A stretch of 56,329 nt of DNA from an uncultured Planctomycetaceae bacterium (GTDB taxonomy: Bacteria > Planctomycetota > Planctomycetia > Pirellulales > Pirellulaceae): contig CALMEE010000107.1 in NCBI GenBank assembly GCA_937862885.1, positions 1 to 56,329 on the forward strand. Direction: 5' to 3'. The notes under the pieces are model-generated. The model was not told where the DNA came from. It did no database searches and was given only the letters and a program-made list of their open reading frames with translations. Shown one piece after another: positions 47,564 to 55,329 of this stretch (positions are counted from its first letter, which is position 1; each line of letters opens with the position of its first letter). The translations under genes and the position numbers were made by a program.

Positions 47564-48568
47564 ATGCGAAGTCGGTTGGATTTCCAAACGTTGCCGAGAG
47601 TGTCCTTTCTACGTCATTTCTCGATTGTTTTCTGTTTGTTTGCGATCGCAAATGGCTGCGGCAACACGCTTAATGCAGATGACCTAATTCGCTTGAAGCA
47701 GATTGAGACGAGCGTCAAGGCGGTGGTAAGTCAGAATCTACCTGCCGTCGTATCAATCACTGATGGCGTGGGGTATGGCAGCGGCGTCATTGTCAAAGAA
47801 TCAGGGCTAGTTCTTACCGCAGGTCATGTCCTCACCTCGGGTGGAACCAATTTCAAGGTAATCTTTCCTGACGGACGCGAGTATCCCGCGAAACCGTTAG
47901 GTAAAAACTTAAACGTCGATGCCGGAATGGTACAGATTTTGGCTGACGGACCGTTTCCATTTGTTGAACTCGGTGATGTTCGGCTGTTGTCACGCGGAGA
48001 CTGGTGCGTTTGCTTGGGGCACTCTGGCGGTTATGAACTCGGGCGTCAACCGCCGGTGCGAGCTGGCAAGATCCTCGACTTCGAAACTGACGTTATTCGA
48101 ACCGACTGCGTTTTGATCGGCGGCGATTCCGGGGGCCCGCTCTTTGATTTAGACGGAAAGCTGATCGGCATCCACAGCAACATTGGAACAACCATCGCCG
48201 AAAATCGGCACGTCACCGTCAATACTTTTTATCGACACTGGGACAGGTTGACAAAGGGCGACTCTTGGGGGAAGTTGCCGGAATTCGAGGTCAGCAATCC
48301 GCCTCGAGCCGGGTTGGGTTTGCGGCTTGATCTTGAGGCAAAAGAAGCGTTGGTTGTCATGATTCACCCAGGTGGCGCAGCCGAAGCCGCTGGAATTCTG
48401 ATTGACGACCAGTTGGTTTCTTTCAACGGAATTGCGATTCGCAGCCCTCAGCACTTGATTGACATGGTCAAACAATGTCTTCCGGATGAAAAAATCACTA
48501 TTCGCGTGCGAAGACAAGATCAAGAATTGGAATTCATGGTCAAGCTACAGACGCTCGGTAAAAACTGA
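47564..48568 (+). CDS. Trypsin-like serine protease with a C-terminal PDZ domain
   Basis: 334 residues, starting with a signal peptide (FSIVFCLFAIANGCG...LNADD). The catalytic triad of the HtrA/S1C fold is complete: His88 (TAGHVLT), Asp119 (NVDAGM) and Ser189 (GGDSGGPLFDLDGKLIGIH). A single PDZ domain follows at about 245-330 (VVMIHPGGAAEAAGILIDDQL). DegP-like proteases of this kind work in the periplasm on misfolded proteins. It has one PDZ, unlike E. coli DegP with two. A Cys in ANGCG could be a weak lipobox, but it is not a good match. The next gene, 278 bp on, encodes a related but altered protein. Confidence 0.9.
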   Translation: MRSRLDFQTLPRVSFLRHFSIVFCLFAIANGCGNTLNADDLIRLKQIETSVKAVVSQNLPAVVSITDGVGYGSGVIVKESGLVLTAGHVLTSGGTNFKVIFPDGREYPAKPLGKNLNVDAGMVQILADGPFPFVELGDVRLLSRGDWCVCLGHSGGYELGRQPPVRAGKILDFETDVIRTDCVLIGGDSGGPLFDLDGKLIGIHSNIGTTIAENRHVTVNTFYRHWDRLTKGDSWGKLPEFEVSNPPRAGLGLRLDLEAKEALVVMIHPGGAAEAAGILIDDQLVSFNGIAIRSPQHLIDMVKQCLPDEKITIRVRRQDQELEFMVKLQTLGKN

Positions 48569-48846
48569 TGCGAAAATATAACCGTACGCCAGCCGACTAT
48601 AGTTTCTTGGTGACGAACCAAACTGAAACCAATCTCACTCTACAAACTCAAATCGCTGAAATATCGGTCAAGATCTATGCATAACCGTTACATTCATGAC
48701 AGCCGGATTTCTATTCACGTAATTAACAATTGAACGGGAAACCAAAGTAAGCTCAGCCCAAACGACATTCGATAACGTTGAACGGTATATAGGACTCCGG
48801 TAGACGGCGTCGAAGGGAAGAAAACTCTAGACTGTGAGGAAACAGT

Positions 48847-50139
48847 ATGACAACAAAGCAGAGAAAGGATTGGATCGCCAGGCTCATTCTTCTTCTAGGG
48901 TTTTGCTGCTGTTGCTGTTTGACTCTTCAAACCTTATCTGCGCAAATTGATGATGAACTGCGAAGCTTGTACCGTGAAATCATTCCCAAATTCAGTGGTG
49001 AATTAAAGGTCAAACTGCAGCGGGCGTTGGATCAGGGGCAAGATTTCATAGAATTAGACCCGCAACAGTTCCGTGAGTTTCGCGAGCATCCTGCCAACCC
49101 GTTCTCCGGCTGGAATAATATCGACGCGTCAAAGTTGAGCGGCGTCATTCGTCTTCAATTTGAGACACAACCCGTTCGCAGCCGTCGGCCGACAGATTAC
49201 GAACGTCAAAGCTCGCGACAATTGGCTGAACTCGAGCCTGTCTGTGCTGCTGTCGCGGAAAGCACGGTAAAGTTGATCGATGGCAAAAAACAGCTGTGCT
49301 ACGGAATTGTTGTAAGCAACGATGGATACATCGTTACGAAACACAGTGAAGTCAAAGACACAGAAAAACTCTTCTGCAGGTTGCATGACGGCAATGTCTA
49401 TCAGGCAAAAATGATCAACGCAGATTTGGCCAACGATCTGGCTTTGATCAAGATTGAAGCCGATAATCTAAGACCCATCGTTTGGGGCAGCAGTGAGCCA
49501 TCACTCGGCAGTTTTCTGGTTTCGCCCGACAACACAGGTATCCCATTTGCGATGGGAGTATACAGTCATGTCCCTCGTTCATTAGTGGGACGAGACCAAG
49601 CCTTCATTGGAATCAAGCCTCAGAGCACCGAATCCGGTTTATTGGTTGTACAAGTCAGTAAAGACCAGCCAGCAGATATAGCTGGCTTGAAGGTGGGCGA
49701 CATCATTCTGACGATTGATCGCGAAACCATTGATTCAGTTACTGGACTCGTAAACGCCGTCCGCGCTAGGCGACCGGGCGACGTTGTCATCGTCGAATTT
49801 TCTCGCAATGGCGTAACGGGCGAAATCGCGGTAACTCTAGCTGGACGAGACATTGGTAACGAGACGGCAGATCGCCTCAAGATGATGAACAAATTTGGCG
49901 CGATTCCGAGTAACCGCTATAACGACTTCCCGTTGGTTTTTCAGCACGACACGCCGCTACTGCCGGAACAGTGTGGAGGACCTTTAGTCGATTTGGAAGG
50001 TAACGTTATCGGATTCAATATCGCTCGTGCAGGACGCACGGATAGTTACGCGATTCCAGCTACACTGATGCCAGCCTTGGTGACAAAGTTGGCGGTGCCA
50101 ACATTGGCCAGTCGCACTGATCAATCGGAAACCAAGTAA
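48847..50139 (+). CDS. HtrA-like protein with an internal PDZ domain and Cys for the catalytic Ser
   Basis: 430 residues with GAGG seven bases before the ATG. The signal peptide contains an unusual run of five cysteines (GFCCCCCLTL). A helical region (about 33-130) precedes the protease half with His166 (TKHSEV) and Asp197 (ANDLALIKIE). Normally the Ser-containing second half follows at once. Here a PDZ domain (about 240-330: VVQVSKDQPADIAGLKVGDI) interrupts it. The nucleophile segment lies beyond it: PEQCGGPLVDLEGNVIGFNI, with Cys376 where GDSGGPL has Ser. The sequence ends with AIPATLMPAL, as in HtrA. It may be a cysteine-type protease or a substrate-binding pseudoenzyme. A hairpin terminator (50212-50240) lies downstream. 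Confidence 0.83.
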   Translation: MTTKQRKDWIARLILLLGFCCCCCLTLQTLSAQIDDELRSLYREIIPKFSGELKVKLQRALDQGQDFIELDPQQFREFREHPANPFSGWNNIDASKLSGVIRLQFETQPVRSRRPTDYERQSSRQLAELEPVCAAVAESTVKLIDGKKQLCYGIVVSNDGYIVTKHSEVKDTEKLFCRLHDGNVYQAKMINADLANDLALIKIEADNLRPIVWGSSEPSLGSFLVSPDNTGIPFAMGVYSHVPRSLVGRDQAFIGIKPQSTESGLLVVQVSKDQPADIAGLKVGDIILTIDRETIDSVTGLVNAVRARRPGDVVIVEFSRNGVTGEIAVTLAGRDIGNETADRLKMMNKFGAIPSNRYNDFPLVFQHDTPLLPEQCGGPLVDLEGNVIGFNIARAGRTDSYAIPATLMPALVTKLAVPTLASRTDQSETK

Positions 50140-50211
50140 GTCCAGCAACCTATTTTATCGGCTGTCGCGGGGCTTGATTGACTTGAACAGATAGTCGAAA
50201 TTATTACGCTT

Positions 50212-50240
50212 TAACGCCTGGTGTTCATCACCAGGCGTTA
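50212..50240 (+). terminator. Intrinsic terminator hairpin after the PDZ-inserted protease gene
   Basis: AACGCCTGGTG (50213-50223) pairs perfectly with CACCAGGCGTT (50229-50239) around loop TTCAT, extended by one T-A pair. CGTTTTATG follows, a short T-run. It lies 73 bp after the stop. Confidence 0.7.
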
Positions 50241-50818
50241 CGTTTTATGCACATGCGTTTCCCTCCCTCCACAAGTACTCACGTTCGAAATTCATTGATT
50301 AAGGGTTTCGAGTTCAGCTAAGCTCTCTGTGCGAAAACCGCCCCAACTTGCAACCTGTTTGGCTAAATGAATTGCCAACCGCGTTCAGCGTATCGTTATT
50401 ACACGCACGATCGACCGTCCACAATTCGTCCGAGTCGCACAGTCCACAACTTGAGTTCGCCCCTTGTCCGGGCCAATTCTTTTTTGCATTTCCGTGCATG
50501 AACGGAAATACGAACGTGCTCCGAACCATGTTCACCATCATTTACGTATAGTCTGCAACGTTAGGATGGCAGCCAACGTAGAACACGAACGAATGATCTC
50601 CTTGGCAAATCCGGTGTATTGGGGCTCAACGTTGGCACCCTGATAATCGCTGTTTTTGGTTTATGGCAGAGAATCGGTTTAAGGCCACTAAATGTCCAAC
50701 GGCCTGAACGAAATTCTTGCGGATGCCAATATGTTTGCGGAACCGCGTGTTTTCGAGGGCAAAGTTAATGGCTGGCCCCAAAACGACGGTCTAGTGCAAC
50801 ATTCCAAAACGTTACATA

Positions 50819-50850
50819 GGGCTAGGAATTTCACGCAATGTGAAATGCCC
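50819..50850 (+). other. Stem-loop in the leader of the Wzc-like gene
   Basis: ATTTCAC/GTGAAAT (7 bp, loop GCAAT), flanked by GGGC and GCCC that pair after a 5-base bulge (TAGGA). It lies about 370 bp upstream of the gene and upstream of the promoter-like element, so its role is unclear. Confidence 0.4.
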
Positions 50851-51003
50851 TAACCCGACAATTTAAGTCGACTCGACTGCAAATCGACTACCGCTTTAAA
50901 AATGCAAATAATCAGCACATTTGGTTGAACTTTAAATTTCCGTTTGTGGCAAGAGAAATGGCGTTTTCTTGGAATAAAATGGTACAATCCATTTCCTAGA
51001 CCG

Positions 51004-51031
51004 TTGAGAATGGCAACTAGACTGGTATACT
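51004..51031 (+). promoter_or_regulatory. Candidate sigma-70-like promoter of the Wzc-like gene
   Basis: TTGAGA (51004-51009) and TATACT (51026-51031) are separated by 16 bp; each matches 5 of 6 consensus bases. It is about 190 bp before the GTG at 51221, implying a leader of roughly 180 bases. Confidence 0.5.
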
Positions 51032-51220
51032 AAAGTTCTCCGATTAGATGATCATCGATACTTGGAACTTCAGGATTACGCATTGCTGGGTTGTGTCATT
51101 CATGGTCTGAGTATTTTATAACGAGCGCAAATTTTCTCTCATGCCATTCGGTTTTCGTTCCTTCCTAAAAACAACAATCGAAAACAGTTACTTGTCAATA
51201 CTTTATTTGGAGTAAACTTC

Positions 51221-53668
51221 GTGGATACGCTTCCAGGATTTCAACAACAAACGCCATTGATTGCTGCGACCCCTGAAATTGTTAACACTCCATCCAGATT
51301 CGATTTCTGGGGAATGCTTAGTCGTCGAAAATGGATTGTCTTCATTATGTTCGTCCTCGGCATCTTGGCGGCTGTGGCGTACTACTTCAATGCCCAGACA
51401 ATTTATGAAAGCGATGCCAAGGTCGAAATCGTGCCCAAGAGCCGCTTGGGATTGAGTTTGGCAAAAAGCCACGAAATCGGCAAAGCCTTTGATGCGCTTC
51501 CTGCAAGCCACGGAGACAAGATTTCTGGACCTGTTTTTATCAAGAAGTGCTTTGACAACATCAAGGACTTGTACGAGCTCCCCTCGTTCAAGAGTAAGGG
51601 CTTGAATCAAGAAGATGTGATCATGGAAGTGGTCGAGAATTTGAAGATCACTGCGGATCGTGATAACCCTGATATGTTCTATCTTAAATTTCGCTCGACA
51701 GATGCCAATGACAGTCGGATTGTATTGAACAACCTGATTTCTTTTTATCGTAAAGAATTGGAACTCAAGCACGACACGCAACATCGAGAAATTCTCGAAA
51801 AGTTCAAGGCGGTCAGTGAAAAATTCGAGAACGATTACAATCAACAATTGCAACGACTCAATGATGCCAAGTCGCGCGACAACAGTCTGCCGCTGCGGTT
51901 CATCACGGGTGGCATCGTGGGTATGACGCTTGAGCATGAACGTCTCATGCAACTCCAAAACAAGATCAATGATTTGGAACAAGAGTTGAAGAACCTACGT
52001 AACAACCAGCAACTGATTGATGAACTCAAGCAGAGTGGTGATCTTGAAATGGGCTTAGCCAATGAAATCATTTGGCAACTCATCGAAAAAGGGGACATGA
52101 GGCAGGCCCAGTCAGACTACCCAACGGCTCTGATTAATCGAGAATACGTCTCGGAAAAATTGCAAGTCGAAAAAGAAATCGATCGCTTGCGGCAAGCCTT
52201 AGTTATGCAGTCGCAGACGTATGGACCTGCAAGCATGCAAATCATTCAAATCAAGGCATCGATCGAAATGCATGAAGAATGGCTGGCCAAGATCGAAACA
52301 CAAGAACGAGAACTGGGGCCTGAAATTCGTATCGATCCACGCGATCGCGTGCGCCGCTACGAGGATTTGCTCAAATTGCTGGTGACCCAAAGAGAAATCG
52401 AACTGGCCACCGAGCAGGAATTGTACGATGAAGCGCGAAGTCGCGTTGAGTTCCTAAAACGGGTCAGCGATGAAGTTGAAATGGAATCCAAGAAGCTCGA
52501 AAAGATCGATGTCTTCTTTACCGAAGCGCAAAGCATCATCAAGCAATTCGAGACGGATCAAATGAACCAGCAAGAATCTCGCGGTTACTGGTTCGAAAGT
52601 ATGATCGAAGCAGGGGTCGGCAAGCCGGTTTGGCCTCACCTACCGCTGTTGTTGGCTTTGGGTACCTTAGTAGGAATTTCAGTCGGATTGGGACTTGGTT
52701 ATTTGGTTGATATCGCCGACAAGACATTCCGCTCACCTGAAGAAATTACTCGCCAACTCGGATTGCCATTGATTGGTCACATTCCAGTTATTGCTACGTC
52801 GAAGCGTAATAAGTTGGAGCAATCTCTCATCGATCCGGTCGTTTGCTCATACCATCGGCCCAAATCGCAGTCTGCTGAGGCGTTTAGGGCAATCCGAACC
52901 GCCTTGTATTTCAACACGCAAGGCAAGTCCCACTCAGTGATTCAAGTCACAAGTCCGACACCTGGTGATGGTAAATCAGCGATTGCTTCCAACTTGGCTG
53001 TTTCGATTGCCCAATCTGGCAAGCGTGTCTTGTTGGTTGACGGTGACATGAGGCGCCCAACAATTCATCACATGTTTGGAATCAAGGCCACCGAAGGTTT
53101 TGCAACCGTGTTGGCGGGCGATTCGAGTTGGGAAAGCTGCGTATATGATTGCGAGGAAATTGATGGTCTCTCGATCATGCCTTGCGGACCGAAGCCAAGT
53201 AATCCTGCTGAGTTGATTACTTCTCCTCGCGTGAAGCAATTGATCAACGAAATGCGTCAGAAATACGACTTCGTCGTTATCGATACTCCGCCGGTCTTGG
53301 CGGTTACCGACCCATGTCCAGTTGCGGCACGTGTGGATGGTGTCGTATTGGCGCTGCGAATAAAGAAAAACGTTCGTGTTAGCGCGGAACGTGCCAGCGA
53401 AATTCTCAGTAGCATGGGTGCATGTATCGTGGGAGTCGTGGTCAACGGCGTCGGTGTGCAAACCGGATATGGTAGCCAATACAGCTATGGCGCCTATCGG
53501 GCTGGCTATTCCTACAATGGCTACGGTTACGGATATGGCTACGGCTACGGATACGGCTCAAATTACTATGACGATGTGGCTGGACGCTCGGCACAAACTC
53601 GCCAACCGCGTCGAATCGAGGCTCCACGTAATAGTGCTCCGCCACAGACACCAGCGAACCAGGATTAG
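51221..53668 (+). CDS. Wzc-like polysaccharide co-polymerase/tyrosine autokinase
   Basis: 815 residues, GTG start with TTGGAG upstream. Membrane helices at about 37-56 and 468-495 bracket a long periplasmic Wzz-type coiled-coil region. The cytoplasmic BY-kinase domain has Walker A TPGDGKSA near 580, Walker A' LLVDGDMRRPT and Walker B FVVIDTPPVLAV. The C-terminal tail is a Tyr cluster (about 745-785), including six YG dipeptides in a row, the expected autophosphorylation site. Such proteins set chain length and control export of capsule or exopolysaccharide. No glycosyltransferase, Wza or Wzx/Wzy gene is present in the window. A terminator follows immediately. Confidence 0.93.
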   Translation: MDTLPGFQQQTPLIAATPEIVNTPSRFDFWGMLSRRKWIVFIMFVLGILAAVAYYFNAQTIYESDAKVEIVPKSRLGLSLAKSHEIGKAFDALPASHGDKISGPVFIKKCFDNIKDLYELPSFKSKGLNQEDVIMEVVENLKITADRDNPDMFYLKFRSTDANDSRIVLNNLISFYRKELELKHDTQHREILEKFKAVSEKFENDYNQQLQRLNDAKSRDNSLPLRFITGGIVGMTLEHERLMQLQNKINDLEQELKNLRNNQQLIDELKQSGDLEMGLANEIIWQLIEKGDMRQAQSDYPTALINREYVSEKLQVEKEIDRLRQALVMQSQTYGPASMQIIQIKASIEMHEEWLAKIETQERELGPEIRIDPRDRVRRYEDLLKLLVTQREIELATEQELYDEARSRVEFLKRVSDEVEMESKKLEKIDVFFTEAQSIIKQFETDQMNQQESRGYWFESMIEAGVGKPVWPHLPLLLALGTLVGISVGLGLGYLVDIADKTFRSPEEITRQLGLPLIGHIPVIATSKRNKLEQSLIDPVVCSYHRPKSQSAEAFRAIRTALYFNTQGKSHSVIQVTSPTPGDGKSAIASNLAVSIAQSGKRVLLVDGDMRRPTIHHMFGIKATEGFATVLAGDSSWESCVYDCEEIDGLSIMPCGPKPSNPAELITSPRVKQLINEMRQKYDFVVIDTPPVLAVTDPCPVAARVDGVVLALRIKKNVRVSAERASEILSSMGACIVGVVVNGVGVQTGYGSQYSYGAYRAGYSYNGYGYGYGYGYGYGSNYYDDVAGRSAQTRQPRRIEAPRNSAPPQTPANQD

Positions 53669-53694
53669 ATTTCTGCGAAATCCAGTAAACTCAG

Positions 53695-53721
53695 GGCACC
53701 GCACTGCGGTGCCTTTTTTTT
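53695..53721 (+). terminator. Intrinsic terminator of the Wzc-like gene
   Basis: GGCACCGC (53695-53702) and GCGGTGCC (53706-53713) form a perfect 8-bp stem with loop ACT, followed by eight Ts. It lies 26 bp after the stop and is the clearest Rho-independent terminator in the window. Confidence 0.92.
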
Positions 53722-53821
53722 GCGCAGACTGAATGCTCATGTAATCAGGGTAACGCTTCACTTAATTGGGACTGGCAAGTCCGTATTCAGGATTTGGCGG
53801 GTAAGTGTTGATTCAGGCCAT

Positions 53822-54481
53822 TTAAGGCTGGATTGCTTCTTTAACGGAATCACGGATTGGCTGAAGCGGAGTCTCATACAAGTAGATTGTATGTGTGTCG
53901 AGTTCATGCTCGAGTGTTATCATGTCGTTGTATACGAAATCATTCAAGGCAAATTCGTGCGAGACGATCCGGGTACCTGGTCGGCACTTCTCGAACTGGG
54001 GCACCAACTTATTCACCATCCAGGGGACCAAGTACATTACGATCACGTTGGCCTCGCTCAAATCGATTGTAAAAATGTCTCGCTGTTCGAAACGGACCAA
54101 ATCTGAAACGCCATTTTCCGCGGCATTTGCCGTAGCCAGCTTTACAAGTTCCGGATCGATATCAAAGCCAACACCTCTACATCTTCGAGAGGCCGCGGCC
54201 TGAATTACAATTCGACCGTCCCCACACCCCAAATCGAAAACTAGATCTTGTGACGATATTTGTCCTAATTCAATCATCTGAGCGATGATTTCATTGGGAG
54301 AAGTAATGTAGGGAGCATTTGCAGCTTTTCGTTGAGGCGCATTGATGGTAGCAATGCCTTCGATTCTTTGTAATGCTCGAGTGATCCCATAGGCGAGCAA
54401 AACAATAGCGACCGCAACGGCAACGACGCTTAAAACTCGGCGTCGAGTCAAAACCGAATTTGGTTCGAAGTAGGGCTTCAT
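53822..54481 (-). CDS. Membrane-anchored FAM173/ATPSCKMT-like methyltransferase
   Basis: 219 residues. A basic N-terminus precedes one membrane helix (about 15-34). A class I SAM-binding fold follows with DLGCGDGR at 83-90 (motif I), GVGFDIDPELV (motif II) and an Asp-rich strand ERRDI-like QRDIFTIDLSEA. APYITSPNEII, MYLVPWMVNKLVP and GTRIVSHEFALND match the family of mitochondrial FAM173/ATPSCKMT lysine methyltransferases, which act on ATP synthase subunit c. The bacterial substrate is unknown. It is 60 bp downstream of the HIT gene on the same strand. Confidence 0.8.
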   Translation of the reverse strand: MKPYFEPNSVLTRRRVLSVVAVAVAIVLLAYGITRALQRIEGIATINAPQRKAANAPYITSPNEIIAQMIELGQISSQDLVFDLGCGDGRIVIQAAASRRCRGVGFDIDPELVKLATANAAENGVSDLVRFEQRDIFTIDLSEANVIVMYLVPWMVNKLVPQFEKCRPGTRIVSHEFALNDFVYNDMITLEHELDTHTIYLYETPLQPIRDSVKEAIQP

Positions 54482-54541
54482 CGGAACGCATTCCTAGCAA
54501 TTTCAACATTAATAATCGGGGGACGGCTTCCACCGGCAAAT

Positions 54542-54997
54542 TCAAGATTCGTTAGTTCGTATCCCTTCAAAAAGAACAAGGCCTGAGATGTCCGCCTGCT
54601 CCAATTTTTCACGCACGATTCGAATTTGCGACCTTTCATAAGCTTTCATTGGATGCTTTCCCCAAATTGGAGCTGGCCAAGCAGCATCTCGCTTATATCT
54701 TACCACGTGGTGAACATGCAGTTGAGGCGTAATATTTCCAAGTGAGGCAACATTTAGCTTGTCGCCTTGATAGGCATTCATTAGCCCGCGGCCAAACCGA
54801 AAAGACTCAGCCCAAAAAATTGCGTGCTGTTCTTCAGACAAATCGCAGGTATCCCGCAATCCACCGAGCATAGGCACCAACACGAACCAAGGATACGCTT
54901 GGTCATTCATGAGCATAACCAAACTCAGATGAAACTCGCCGATCGGGATCGCGTCTCGTTTCAGATCAGGATGCAACTCGAATTTTGCTGTATTCAT
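54542..54997 (-). CDS. HIT-family hydrolase (Ap4A-hydrolase-like subfamily)
   Basis: 151 residues from the ATG at 54997; a longer in-frame start at 55081 adds 28 residues lacking family similarity. The HIT signature is QLHVHHVVRYKRDAAWP, matching the bacterial subfamily with QLHVHVIARF..D.AWPxPVWG; here IWGKHPM follows. FHLSLVMLMNDQAYPWFVLVP is the N-terminal HIT strand and RDTCDLSEEQ the helix before. HIT proteins hydrolyse nucleotide-phosphate bonds, such as those of diadenosine polyphosphates. The substrate is not inferable. It precedes the methyltransferase gene by 60 bp. Confidence 0.85.
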   Translation of the reverse strand: MNTAKFELHPDLKRDAIPIGEFHLSLVMLMNDQAYPWFVLVPMLGGLRDTCDLSEEQHAIFWAESFRFGRGLMNAYQGDKLNVASLGNITPQLHVHHVVRYKRDAAWPAPIWGKHPMKAYERSQIRIVREKLEQADISGLVLFEGIRTNES

Positions 54998-55329
54998 AGA
55001 TATTGACTTTATCTTCAGGGAAGTCTTGTTATTTTTTTCTTCAACCAAAAACGCTTTGTTTTGATACAATATTTTCGTCAAAAGTTAAAGCTCGCCTAGT
55101 GCTTTGTTTCAGCTAAATATTGGGGTAGTGTGGGTCGTTAAATCGCCTCTACTCTATGGGACTTTAGCATGCTCCACGACCACCAACCCCATGTCTTAGT
55201 AGAAACGGAACACGAGTCTCCTCCGGAACGTTTATGAATATTGAACGCTGAACGGCTGATGCATATTCCTAAATGCCATAACAAATATCTTGCAAATGCG
55301 TGATCGCGCGTCGTTAATCAGTGGGTTCC
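54998..55329. other. Divergent spacer before the partial gene at the right end
   Basis: 332 bp between divergent genes. No repeat, hairpin or promoter stands out. Confidence 0.35.

Larger units (their letters stand above)
50140..51220. other. Long spacer before the Wzc-like kinase
   Basis: 1081 bp. It holds a terminator hairpin (50212-50240), a stem-loop (50819-50850) and a promoter-like element (51004-51031), all listed. Open frames at 50314-50541 and 50348-50551 show no protein pattern. Confidence 0.45.

Noticed and set aside
50314..50551. Overlapping short open frames on both strands before the Wzc-like gene
   Set aside because: No motif and no start signals; the region is more plausibly leader or spacer.
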